NCBI GenBank assembly: GCA_023935145.1
Contig: CM043702.1
Location: forward strand, 102,147,088-102,211,087
DNA from: Bretschneidera sinensis
Lineage: Eukaryota; Streptophyta; Magnoliopsida; Brassicales; Akaniaceae
DNA: 64,000 bases
Direction of reading: 5' to 3'
A program made the translations under genes and the position numbers. The notes under the pieces were generated by a model. That model was not told the origin of the DNA and made no database searches. It saw nothing but the letters and a program-made list of their open reading frames with translations. Positions 11,378-21,842 of the stretch are shown one piece after another; position 1 is the stretch's first letter; each line of letters begins with the position of its first letter.

Positions 11378-12073
11378 TAATTGAAGCAAGAGTCTTAGTA
11401 TCTTCTTCTATAAACCTTGTCTTCCTCCCCTTGCTCACACCATCTCCCATGGCTGATTGATAAAAATGGCTGAAAAGATTAACTATCTTTAGCTGAATTG
11501 ATCCAGACATGAACAAAGAGACATATATTTCCTATAACTGAGAGTAGAGAGTGGTGTGAGTTATGTTCTAAATTAAGTGAGGGCACTTAAAGGAGTTTTC
11601 AGCCCTACTGTTAGAATGGGCATTGTCTCCTAGATCAGTATAAGCAACCCTCTAACTTTAAGAAGAACCTCTAACATGCTAGGGTGGCAGAGGAATAGTT
11701 TGGACTATACCAAATTGCTTGGCTACTTGAGTAGGGCAGTAAGCTTCTAAACCTCTATTTTGTGCAGTAGAGAAGAAAGTAACCAAATCCCTAGAGAGAT
11801 GGAAGCTGGCTAAAGTAGAATGGGCCTAGTTTCCATTATCTTCATTTGAAGGGTTGAGAGTCTTGAATAGCCTCGAACCATATAACTTGCTCTTAAGAGG
11901 CATAAAATCAATGTTTATAAAAGAAAAGTTGTGCAAGCCTTCGAGGCAATCTTTGATTGAAGGTTGGGGATATTGAGAGTAATATGTTCCTCTATGAAAG
12001 AACATGGCATAGCAGAAGAATTGAATGATATTCCACTGGCTTGAGTAATTGAAGTGAACACTAAAAAACTTCT

Positions 12074-12250
12074 TCTTCTTCTTCTTCCTCTTCATTTATA
12101 GGAGCACGTATATTAGATGGATTTACTTCTTCCATTATAGTGCCAACATCATGAATGATACCCCTTCTCATTTTTCTCTTCGTTCATGGGAGCACATATA
12201 TCGGATGGATTTACTTCTTCCATTACAGCGCCAACATCATGAATGATACC
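12074..12250. repeat. 88-bp direct tandem duplication
   Basis: Copies of about 88 bp (roughly 12074-12161 and 12162-12250) share the segment ATGGATTTACTTCTTCCATT and end with CATCATGAATGATACC. They differ at about a dozen positions. The array lies exactly where the CACTA-type fragment meets the antisense relic gene. Confidence 0.75.
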
Positions 12251-12830
12251 TGATATATCTATATCATCGTCTAATACTCTACATGGAATGGATGGTTCAT
12301 CCTCTTGGAAGTAATCTACAACTATAGGCATTATATCATCATCTGGATCTTGATATAAAGGAAATTCGACATTGCCTCTAGCCTTCGTTTTACACACTGC
12401 CCACCAATCATTTCTTTCTTTCTTATTGGAAGGGTAAGTGCAATAGTATATTTATATTACTTATGAAGCCAACATGAATGGTTTGTTTGAGTTAAGCCTC
12501 AATTTATACTTAATATCTATGAGACCATGTCGATCTATTTGAAGAAAATTCTCAGAATCAAACCAATCACATTTGAACAATACAACAATGTTATTAATCC
12601 TTATATATTGGAGCTCTATAACTTTTGTCGACATTCCATTGAAGTCACATTTATATTCATCATAACAACTACCTTTCACAAGTACACCACTGTTCATTGT
12701 TTTCTTATGTTGTCCATAGTCCTTGATGTGAAACTTGAATCTGTTGACATAATATCTAAGATAACACTTCACACGATTCATCGAGCCAATGTCTATCCCT
12801 CGTATTTTCTTGTCAATTGTTTTTTCCTTA
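12149..12830 (-). pseudogene. CACTA transposon-associated DUF4216-type fragment
   Basis: A minus frame of about 210 codons reads through two or three stops (12398-12460). It contains YYGxxxxIIELxY-like residues as STKVIELQYI, then VVLFKCDWFD at about 12560-12600, then IKYKLRLNSNKPFMLAS, and after the stops WWAVCKTKARG followed by an acidic tail. The VLFKCDWFD and PFxLASQ motifs are landmarks of DUF4216, a domain common in genes carried by En/Spm (CACTA) elements in plants. Only this C-terminal piece is present. No CACTA terminal inverted repeats or TNP2 core were found nearby. The plus-strand 154-codon frame over it is a shadow. Confidence 0.75.
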
Positions 12831-12839
12831 GTGACCTAC

Positions 12840-14095
12840 GATTAAAATATATAAGCTTATTATATAATAAATATATACTAACAATATGGAAAATATATCA
12901 TCTCGTATGGCGTACAAGATCCCGAAACCATGGGTTAACACTCAAAGTCTTTCATGGAATTTATATGAGCATATACAAATCTATGGGTTAAATCATAAAC
13001 CCTTTTTCATTCGATTTAAGACTGTTATAAAAATCGTTCTAATATATTTTAAAACCAATGAATTCCTTCAAGATCTTAAATTTTAAAACTTTATCATGTA
13101 TTCAAACTCAAAGTACCTTTGGAGAAGTTTAGGATTGAAATACTCCAACGAAAGTCACTTATTAAGAAAAAACTGAAAAACGGGTTCAGGGGCTCAGACA
13201 GTTGACTGTCCCTCTTAGGACAGTCGATTGTAAGCTGCACAGAAACTTCCAAAGTCGACTGTCCAAGGTCCAGAGAATTTCATAATCAACTGTGCTCAAT
13301 GGACAGTCGACTGTGTGGTCGTGAAATCTGAAAATTTTAGGCCAAAAACACATTTTCTTCAAATCAAAACCCATATCTCCCATGAGACTTTCAAATCAAA
13401 TAAAACAAAAGTTCTCAAAAGTTCTAAATCAAAGATTTAAGACTACCCAAGAGAGAAATCAAACTCAGAATCATTAAATCAACACACCTCGTACATAAAA
13501 CCATTTTTCTTCAAGAACAAAACACTTTCTTAAACTTCCTTCATAAATCTTACTTTCAAGAGCTCAAATCTTTCATTGATGAACATACAAAACAACCAAA
13601 GTAAATGGAAAATCAAGTTCTTACCCAAGATCCTTGCCAAAATCATCCACCATTTCCCTTTCTATTTTTCTTCTTCTTCCCATTATTCTTCTTTTTCCTT
13701 CCTTCTTTCCTCTTTCTTCCTTCTTTCCTCTTTCTCTTTTCTCTTTTCTCTTTTCTCTTTTCTCTTCTCTCTCCCGGTCTCTCTCTAGACTCTTCCAAGG
13801 AAAAATCTGATTTCCCTTCCTCTATTTATACTAAAACTCTTACTTAATTGCATAATCATCCTTCAACTTTTTATTTCTTTCATTAACCATCCAAAACTCT
13901 TTAAAAACCTTACATCTCCCCCAAGACATCTATTAATTACTAAACCTCAGTTAATTTACTTGCTTTCAAGTCCCACAAATTCAAGTATAAAAAAATTTAC
14001 AACTCAAAACTACATCGGTACACCCTGATACGCATCAAAGTAGAAGCCCCAAAATCAGAATATTTCAATAAAAATTACCGAGCTCTACACTATCA
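12840..14095 (-). repeat. LTR-like noncoding region
   Basis: No coding frame is credible. The segment includes five copies of a near-palindromic ACAGTCGACTGT motif (13197-13314) and a CT-rich tract (13650-13790). The arrangement resembles gypsy LTRs read on the minus strand, but I could not find two clear ends or a target duplication. The open frames at 13576-13847 are products of the CT-rich tract. Confidence 0.35.
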
Positions 14096-15065
14096 CTCTC
14101 AGTAAAAAAAAACAAAGAATGTTCTATGTGATCTGATTAAGTCTTAGCTTCGAAATTATTTGGCCAAGGTAAGGTGAAAATTAGAAAAAAAGTTTTTAAT
14201 TTCACCACTTAAGTTATGGACTCGAGATCTAGATACACATGATTAAATAATTAAAGATTAACAGTACATCTGCGTCTTAGGTTTAAGCAGGGACATTGGA
14301 TGATAAAAGGATTGAATTGTATGGTAACTGACAACGGAAAGGTTCACATTAATTCATATTTTTGGATAGTCATGACATACTACTAGGTGTCAATCATAAC
14401 TTGTAGAAGCCTTTAAGAATTAATTTTAATTAATTCTTAATTAATGGGAGAACTAAAATGAGTTTTAATTCAAAGTTAAAATTAAAAGAATTTTTAGTTA
14501 ATTAGATGAGATCCAATCATTACAGCCAGTAGCCAGCACAATATTGAACCTAAGGGATCAGAAACAATTGGGCAATTGCAAGAATAAAAAAAATAATGGG
14601 TGGAAAGAGAGAATTCTAGGAATTAATTAAACCAGAAGTTTAATTGTAATTCTAGAAATCTTATAGTTTGTTTTTGGGAGTAAGGGCTCTATTTGATAGA
14701 AACCCTAAGAATAACATTATTATTGCTTAATTTAATTTTTGACACTTTTTCTCTCTAGAAGGGCTAAATTTTCAGAGCTAGCAGTCAAGGAATTTTCGGT
14801 CAGCCATAATGTTCTTCATTGCGTGGTGTTCAACGTCTTGGAGAAGAAGATCCTTAATCTTGGTTACTCGCGTGGATATGCTTTGAGACCGGACACTTAA
14901 AGGTTGGTGAATCAGTTTCACATATCAACAAGAATCTCTAGTAAAAGTAAAAATCGCTATCCTTGTATGGAAATATTATTTGGATCATCATTCTAATAGA
15001 TTCATAGAGATTTATCTTGGGATTTAAGTCAATGGGCATAAATTTTTAATTTTCTGTTGCATATT
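14096..15065. repeat. Unclassified dispersed-repeat-like region
   Basis: About 1 kb of AT-rich DNA with no coding frame. A TTAATTTTAATTAATTCTTA segment near 14421-14443 is self-complementary. It could be an LTR or a non-autonomous element relic; its right end is defined by the LTR that starts at 15066. The class is undetermined. Confidence 0.3.
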
Positions 15066-16806
15066 TGATGTGCAAATTTTAAGTGCTCGCAAGTGCATGA
15101 ATCACAAATAGTATTGCGATGAGTTTACTCTCGAGGCCAATTTCTCAAGGAAATGCAGTGGTTTAAATCCTAAATTAATTTCTTAAAATTACTAAAACAA
15201 ACTCTAAAATTAAATCCTAAACGCTCTAATTAAAAGATTGGTGAAGAGAAAATTGAAATGAAAAAATTAAATAAATTAAACAAAATGAATTATGAAGAGA
15301 TGAGTATAATCAATGAGAACAATTGGGAGTTTAGCTTGCTATCCAATCATGAATTGGAACATTTGGTGAATATAAAGAATTAATGAACATCTAAGATTAT
15401 TGGTATTTCCGCTAAGACTAGATAATGCCATTGATCGTGTTTATTCTCAATTTATAACTAATTAATTAAATCCCATGGATCATGTTCATCAATTAATTAG
15501 TTAAATTAAGTATAAAGAAAACATAACCACCTAAATCACAATTTAATTTGAATCATGACTTAAATTCCTATTCAAGAAAGCTTAATTAGGTCTAGATGAT
15601 TGTCCTCAACCTAATCTCAAATATTAACCTTGACTATAAATAATAGATGACCAATCCACAAGCAATAATAAAAGGTATGAAGGATATTGAATAATAAATA
15701 ATCTAAAAAATTTCATAAAACTAAATCCACCAAAATATCCAAAACAATCAAGGCAGCTAAGCCAAACGCCCAACAATGCGTTCAGCCGCTCATGTTTAAA
15801 TCCCAATCACAGAATTCAAATACTAGGGTTACAAGCATATTGAAGGACAAAAGGAGCAAAGATAAAATTTCTTCCTGAATTACAAGATGAATCCTAAAAG
15901 TCTTGAAGCGATTGATCGTCGTCTTCAATCTCTTGATAAGCCGTCTTGATGAAAGAAATCGTCTCCTCCTTCAATCTCCCAAAACTCCTCTTGATAATAT
16001 CTCTCCAAGAATTGCCGTCATCTCTCCCCTTCTCTGAGTCTAAAAATTCCTATATATAGCTGTATAGAGACAACTTTGTAGGCAGAAAAATCGCCCTAGG
16101 GTTTATGTTCAGGCCGTGTGCTTCTGCTGCTATCCAGGCCCGGTTCTGCTGCTGTCCAGGGCATGTGTTTGCTGCTGTCCAAGCCAGGTTCTGATATCCA
16201 AAACTGGTCCATTTGTACTGCTATCCAGCTTGTGCAAATCCCGAAAAATCCTAATTTAATAGCTCATTCTCTTCTGCCACGCTGAAATCACGCACAGCCT
16301 GACCATTGTCTACTAAAACTGCCATAAATTTCTCTAAAAAAATTATATTAATGAGCTGTAAAATTCTCTGAAAAATAGACATCCGGATCTTTCTAAGCAT
16401 ATATGGCTCATCTCCTGGTTCTTCTTGAATCAATACAGTTTAATCCACAAAATTCATTTATGTCACGCTGAAATCACGCACAGCCTGACCTTTATCTACT
16501 AAAACTGCCTTAACTTTCTCTAGAAAAATCATATTTACGAGTCGTAAAATTCTCTAGAAAATAGACATCTGGATTTTTCCAAGCATATATGCCTCATCTC
16601 CTGGTTCTTCCTGAATCAATATAGTTTAATATGCAAAAATGACTGATCTGTAAGGGCAATTCTGGTAATTTAGTGAAACTCTTTTCCAAGTGCTTGTGAA
16701 CCTGGAAAACAACAAAAAACAACTCAAAGTAACAAATTACTAAGCTAAACATATAAATAAATACTTGAAAAACATACAAAATACTATGACAAATATTCAT
16801 TCATCA
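15066..16806 (-). repeat. Left (3') LTR, 1741 bp
   Basis: It begins TGATGTGCAAATTTT and ends TTCATCA on the plus strand. A TATATATAG box lies at 16051-16059 and would serve a minus-strand promoter. Two copies of a 186-bp direct repeat start at about 16278 and 16464. The short frames at 15624 and 16251 are not genes. Confidence 0.75.
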
Positions 16807-17337
16807 AATACCCCCAAACCTAGATTTTGCTAGTCCTCAAGCAAAACTAAAAGAAAACATAAACAAAACAAACTTAAAAACTTAAATCAACAAAACCTTC
16901 ATGCCTTAATTCTTATTATGACTCATATCTAGATATCTTATGCATAATTATGTTCACAGTCTCAACACTTCACAATTCATTGCTAAAATCAAGTACACAT
17001 CGCACATCTATATTCCAATGTTCAAAATGCCTCGCGTCAATTACCCCCAAACCTAACGTCAAGAATTCGAATTCACTTCGACTCTAGGCCTCATAGGATT
17101 CACTCATTAAGCACACTGAACCTAGGTTTCAAACACTCATCAAGCATATGCGAATATAAGTTATGTAAACAAGAAATTTCGAATATAAATTCGCATATGA
17201 ATATGGATATCATCAAAGAACACTCATATGTTCGCAAAATAGATCTCATGAAAGGAATCCAATGTTAGGATTGCAAAGCTATCACATCGCCTTTATTATA
17301 TCCTAGTCAAACACCTAAAGCAAAACATATTGAGTAT
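16807..17337 (-). mobile_element. Residual internal region
   Basis: Next to the left LTR the minus strand reads GGTTTGGGGGTATT, a purine-rich tract in the place of the polypurine primer. The rest has no coding frame. It ends abruptly inside the other LTR, so one deletion removed the internal region and the first part of that LTR. Confidence 0.55.
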
Positions 17338-18940
17338 GAACATCCAAGATTATTGGTATTTCTGCTAAGACTAGAGAATGCCACTGATTGCGTTTATTCT
17401 CAATTTATGACTAATTAATTAAATCCCATGGATTGTATTCATCAATTAATTAGTTAAATTAAGTATAAGGAAATGCAACCACCTAAATCACAATTCGATT
17501 TGAATCCTGATTTAAATTCCTATTCAAGAAAGCTTAATTAGGTCTAGATGATTTGTCCTTAACCTAATCTCAAATATTAACCTTGATTATCAATAATAGA
17601 TGGCCAATCCATAAGCAATAATAAAAGGTATGAAGGATATTGAATAAGAAATAATTTGGAAAATTTCATAAAACTAAATCCACCAAAATATCCAAAACAA
17701 TCAAGGCAGCTAAGCCAAACACCCAACAATGCGTTTAGCCGCTCATGTTTAAATCCCAATCATAAAATTCAAATACTAAGGTTACAAGCATATTGAAGGA
17801 AAAAAAGAGCAAAGACAAAATTTCTTCTCGAATCACAAGATGAATCCTCAAAGTCTTGAAGCAATTGATCGTCGTCTTCAATCTCTTGATAAGCCGTCTT
17901 GATGAAAGAAATCGTCTCCACCTTCAATCTCCCAAAACTCCTCTTGATAATATCTCTCCAAGAACTGTCATCGTCTCTCCCATTCTCTGAGTCTAAAAAT
18001 TCCTATATATAGCTGTATGGAGATGGCTTTGTAGACAGAAAAGTCACCCTAGGGTTTCTGTTCAGGTCGTGTGCTTCTGCTGCTATCCAAGCTCGGTTAT
18101 ACTGTTGTCCAGGCCGTGTGTTTACTGCTATCCAGGCCAGGTTTCTACTATTCAGAACTGGTCTAGTTGTTCTGCTATGTAGTCCACGTAAGTCCCAAAA
18201 GAATCAGAATTTAATAGATCCTTCCTTATACCATGCTTAAATCACGCACAGCCTGACCTTTTTCTACTAAATCTGCCTAACTTTCTCTAGAAAAATCATA
18301 TTTATGAGCCGTAAAATTCTCCAGAAAATAGACATCCTGATCTTTCCAAGCACATATGGCTCATCTCCTAGTTCTTCTTGAATCAATACAGTTTAATCCA
18401 CAAAATAACTTCTGCTACACTGAAATCACACACAACCTAACCTTTATCTTCTAAAACTTCCATAACTTTCTCTAGAAAAATCATATTTATGAGCCATAAA
18501 TTCTCCAGAAAATAGACATCTGGATCTTTCCAAACATATATAGTTCATCTCCTGTTATTCCTAAATCAATGCATTTTAATCCATAAAAACCACTTCTGCC
18601 ACACTGAAATCATGCACAGCCTGACCTTTGTCTACTAAAACTGCCATAACTTTCTCTAGAAAAATCATATTTATGAGCCGTAAAATTCACAGAAAATAGA
18701 CATCTGGATCTTTCCAAAAATATATGGCTCATCTCCAGGTTCTTCCTGAATCAATACAGCTTATTCTGCAAATATGACTGATCTGTATGGAAATTCTAGC
18801 AATTTTGTGAAACTCCTTTCCAAGTGCTTGTGAACCTGTAAAACAACGAAAAACAACTCAAAGTAATAAATTCTTAAGCTAAACATATAAATAAATATTT
18901 GAAAAACATACAAAATACTAGGACAAATATTTATTCATCA
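17338..18940 (-). repeat. Right (5') LTR, truncated
   Basis: It matches the left LTR from about 15387 onward, with three instead of two copies of the 186-bp repeat (starts near 18232, 18418 and 18602). The roughly 320 bp corresponding to the left end of the other LTR are missing. The TATATATAG box is repeated at about 18004-18012. Confidence 0.75.
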
Positions 18941-19036
18941 GTATTCTATGCTTGTAGATTTACATGCATCTCTTTCTTATACCAACATAATTTTGTTTTC
19001 TAATGAAAAGACCACATCCAAATAATTTCAATTTTT

Positions 19037-19524
19037 CATCGTGCATTGCACTAATTCAATAAGGTAAATTTTTTTTTTCTAGGTGAAGGAGAATGATGCA
19101 TAATGGGAAAGCAAAGATTTATTTTTTGGATTATTTTGGGGCCGAGATTACCTTGTAATTATAATATTCTTGATAATCAAGTTGTTATATTCTAAGATTT
19201 TACTTTAGAAAATTAGGGATTCTATTTTATTTTCTTATTTAGTTACAAATGGTGTCTATTTTAATTATAGATTTGAATTACTTATTAAACTATTAAGATT
19301 TGGTATCTCCCCTCTATTGCTCTTCATTTCTCCATCCCGAAAATTCATCTATCTTCGCCTCTCATTTCATCTTTTCATGGTAACCAAAATTTCTACATCT
19401 TTTCTATCTTCGCCATATTCTACTGTTGTCTTCTCCAATCTTCCAATTTACTCTCTTTATTCCTTTTCTTCTACTTCTCTCTCGATCTATTTATGCTTCT
19501 TTAGTGACTATCCTACTTCATAAC
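19037..19524 (+). repeat. Left part of tandem unit 1, split by the Tat insertion
   Basis: The segment starting CATCGTGCATTGCAC matches 49136-49612. Its continuation lies at 49003-49135, on the other side of the Tat element. The last five bases, ATAAC (19520-19524), are repeated at 48998-49002. The 68-codon frame at 19317 also occurs, changed, in the second copy and looks like chance coding in a pyrimidine-rich leader. Confidence 0.75.
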
Positions 19525-20025
19525 TGTTGATACCAAAAATGTGTTTGTTGAGCTGGAGGCTGGACTTCGTGGGAACCTGCACAAGGGATAAGAGGTAGGC
19601 TAGGGGGTCACCGGAGGGGATGCCTCCGAGGATGCTCCAAAGCTTTTGTTATTGTATGATCAAGTGTATGAGAATAATAGTGTTCATTTTCTTTTTGTTC
19701 AAAAGAATCTACCCTTTTAGAGTGCGCACCTGAATCTTTTTATAAGGTTTGAGGCGGCCTTTCATCCAGGGCGATGGTGGCGTGGAGGCCCAACTGGGTG
19801 GGCAATGATGCCTAGGAGGCCCAGTTGTGTGGCCCTGCTATCTCGGTTAGGGGCTATCCACGCATGAGGCGGCCCTTGTGTTAAGGATGGTATGACCCGA
19901 AAGGCGGCGATGATCTTGGAGGTCCCGTTGTCTGAGCTTCGGTCATCCACGTGTCACCTTGTTATATATCCTTGGGTGGTCCACGTCTCGTCTCTCTATT
20001 GGGTGTGTGTTTTTTAGCAGTATCA
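19525..20025 (-). repeat. Tat 3' LTR
   Basis: It runs from TGTTGATACC to GCAGTATCA on the plus strand. A TATAAAAA box on the minus strand lies at 19737-19744, matched by TATAAAAC at 48709-48716 in the other LTR. ACGTG-containing sequence lies near 19949. Confidence 0.85.
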
Positions 20026-20047
20026 GAGCCCCCCTCCCCACTTCTTT
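20026..20047 (-). other. Polypurine tract of the Tat element
   Basis: On the minus strand AAAGAAGTGGGGAGGGGGG is followed by CTC and then the LTR start TGATAC. An uninterrupted G/A run beside the 3' LTR is the plus-strand primer site for reverse transcription. Confidence 0.75.
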
Positions 20048-20160
20048 GAGTATATTTATGTTTTTAACGAAGTATCACAAGGTCTGTTCTTTAGTAAAAG
20101 GGGCAATATACCGTGCTTTCGACAATGCCAAGTTGAGCATGCTTAGAGTAATTTCTTTGC

Positions 20161-21842
20161 TCGAACTTGGAGCTAGTGGGCCGAGCATGTGTGGAGCAAT
20201 CCATCTACTCGGCCTTGGAGACATGGGTCCCAGCATAAGTGGGTCGAGCAGGTGTGGAGCAATCCATCTATTCGGCCTTGGAGGCATGGGTCCAAGCATG
20301 TGTGGATCAATCCATATGCTCGGACTTGGAGCAAGTGGGCCGAGTATGTGTGGAGTTATCCATCTGCTCAGACTTAGAGACATGGGTCCGAGCATGTGTG
20401 GAGCAACCCATATACTCGGACTTGGAGTAAGTGGGCCGAGCATGTCTGGAGCAATTCATCTACTCGGCCTTAGAGACATGGCTCCGAGCATGTGTGGAGC
20501 AATCCATATGCTTAGACTTGGAGCAAGTGGCCCGAGCATGTGTGAAGTAAGTGGCTCGAGCATATGTGGAGTAATCCATCTGCTCGGCATTGGAGACATG
20601 GGTCCGAGCATGCATGGAGCAATCCATATGCTCAGACTTGGAGCAAGTGGGCCGATTATATTTGGAGTAATCCACCTGCTCGGTCTTGGAAACATGGATC
20701 TGAGTATACATAGGGCAATTCATATGATCGAACTTGGAGCAAGTGGGCCGAGCATGTGTGGAGTAATCCATCTACTCGGCCTTGGAGACATGGGTCCGAT
20801 CATGCATGGGCAATCCATATGCTCGGACTTGGAGCAAGTGGGCCGAGCATGTGTGGAGCAACCCATCTGCTCGACCAATGAGACATGGGTCCGAGCATGC
20901 GTAGAGTAATCTATATGCTCAGACTTGGAACAAGTGGGCCGAGTATGTATGGAGCAATCCATCTGTTCGGCCTTGGAGACATGAATCTGAGCATGCATCG
21001 GGAAATCCATATGCTTGGACTTGGAGCAAGTGGGCCAAGCATGTGTGGAGCAATCCATCTACTCGGCCTTGGAGAATGGATCTAAGCATGAGTGGAGAAA
21101 TCCATATGCTCGGACTTGAAGCAAGTGGGCCGAGCATGTGTGGAGCAATCCATCTGCTCGACCGTGGAGAGATGGGTCCGAGCATGTGTGGAGCAATCCA
21201 TATGCTCAAACTTAGAGCAAGTGGGTCGAGCATGTGTGGAGCAATCCATCTGCTCAGCCTTGGAGACGTGGGTCCGAGCATGTGTGGAGTAATCCATATG
21301 CTAGGACTTGGAGTAAGTGGGTCGAGCATGTGTGGAGTAATTCATCTACTCGACCTTAGAGACATGGGTCCAAGCATGCGTGGAGCAATCCATATGCTCG
21401 GACTTGGAGCAAGTGGGTCGAGCATGTGTGGAGCAATCTATCTGTTCGGCCTTGGAGACATGGGTCCAAGCATGCGTGGAGGAATCCATATGCTCAGACT
21501 TAGAGCAAGTGAGCCGAGCATGTGTGGAGCAATCCATCTGCTTGGCCTTGGAGCCATGGGTCCGAGCATGCGTGGGGCAATCCATATGCTCGGACTTGGG
21601 GCAAGTGGGCCGAGCATGTGTGGAGCAATCCATCTGCTCGGCCTTGGAGACATGGGTTCGAGCATGCATGAGACAATCCATATGGTCGAAGTTGGAGCTA
21701 GTGGGCTGAGTATGTGTGGAGCAATCCATTTGCTCGGCCTTAGAGACATGGGTCCGAGCATGCATGAAGCAATCCATTTGCTCAGACTTGGAGCAAGTGG
21801 GCCTTGCATGTGTGGAACAATCCATCTACTTGGCCTTGGAAA
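20161..21842 (+). repeat. 48-bp / 96-bp tandem satellite inside the Tat element
   Basis: About 35 monomers of 48 bp alternate in two types. One contains CCATCTGCTCGGCCTTGGAG and ACATGGGTCCGAGCAT; the other contains CCATATGCTCGGACTTGGAG and CAAGTGGGCCGAGCAT. The true repeat is thus a 96-bp dimer. One extra, shortened unit occurs near 20530-20565. Because 48 is a multiple of three, several frames on both strands stay open; the long frames at 19959-20909, 20075-21825 and 21043-21909 are by-products, not genes. It lies between the antisense ORF and the polypurine tract. Confidence 0.95.

Larger units (their letters stand above)
9818..12095 (-). pseudogene. Antisense, intron-containing relic gene, plant-mobile-domain-like
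   Basis: One minus-strand reading frame can be followed for over 2 kb when two short introns (11377-11298 and 10689-10613) are removed; both keep phase. Exon 1 (to 11378) has YSSQWNIIQFF, then SRDLVTFF, then YCPTQVAKQFG at about 11702-11740, which resembles the Y-P-RVA-QFG motif of plant mobile domain (PF10536) proteins. Exon 2 is a lysine/glutamate-rich coiled coil. Exon 3 is acidic, then helical, and stops at 9818-9820. About a dozen in-frame stops are nearly all TAG/TAA/TGA at places one C-to-T or G-to-A step from Q, W or R. The 5' end is lost at the CACTA fragment. It lies antisense just behind the element B integrase, so it may be a captured gene or an element antisense ORF. The spliced-gene reading is firm; the domain name is tentative. 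Confidence 0.6.
15066..18940 (-). mobile_element. Internally deleted LTR retrotransposon
   Basis: Two long similar segments in direct orientation, 15066-16806 and 17338-18940, end in TTCATCA and are separated by only about 530 bp. Read on the minus strand the element starts TGATGAATA and ends TTGCACATCA. Flanking pentamers are ATATT (15061-15065) and GTATT (18941-18945), a target duplication with one mismatch. All gag-pol is missing. The LTR shares a 186-bp module with the solo Athila-family LTR at 33659-35158, so an Athila relationship is likely. Confidence 0.75.

Noticed and set aside
12527..12991. 154-codon plus-strand ORF
   Set aside because: It lies over the DUF4216-type minus-strand fragment and has no recognisable domain; it is a shadow frame.
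13576..13847. Phenylalanine/serine-rich ORFs
   Set aside because: They are products of a CT-rich tract in a noncoding LTR-like region.
20161..21842. CRISPR-like array
   Set aside because: The units are contiguous tandem repeats with no unique spacers, and the DNA is plant nuclear.
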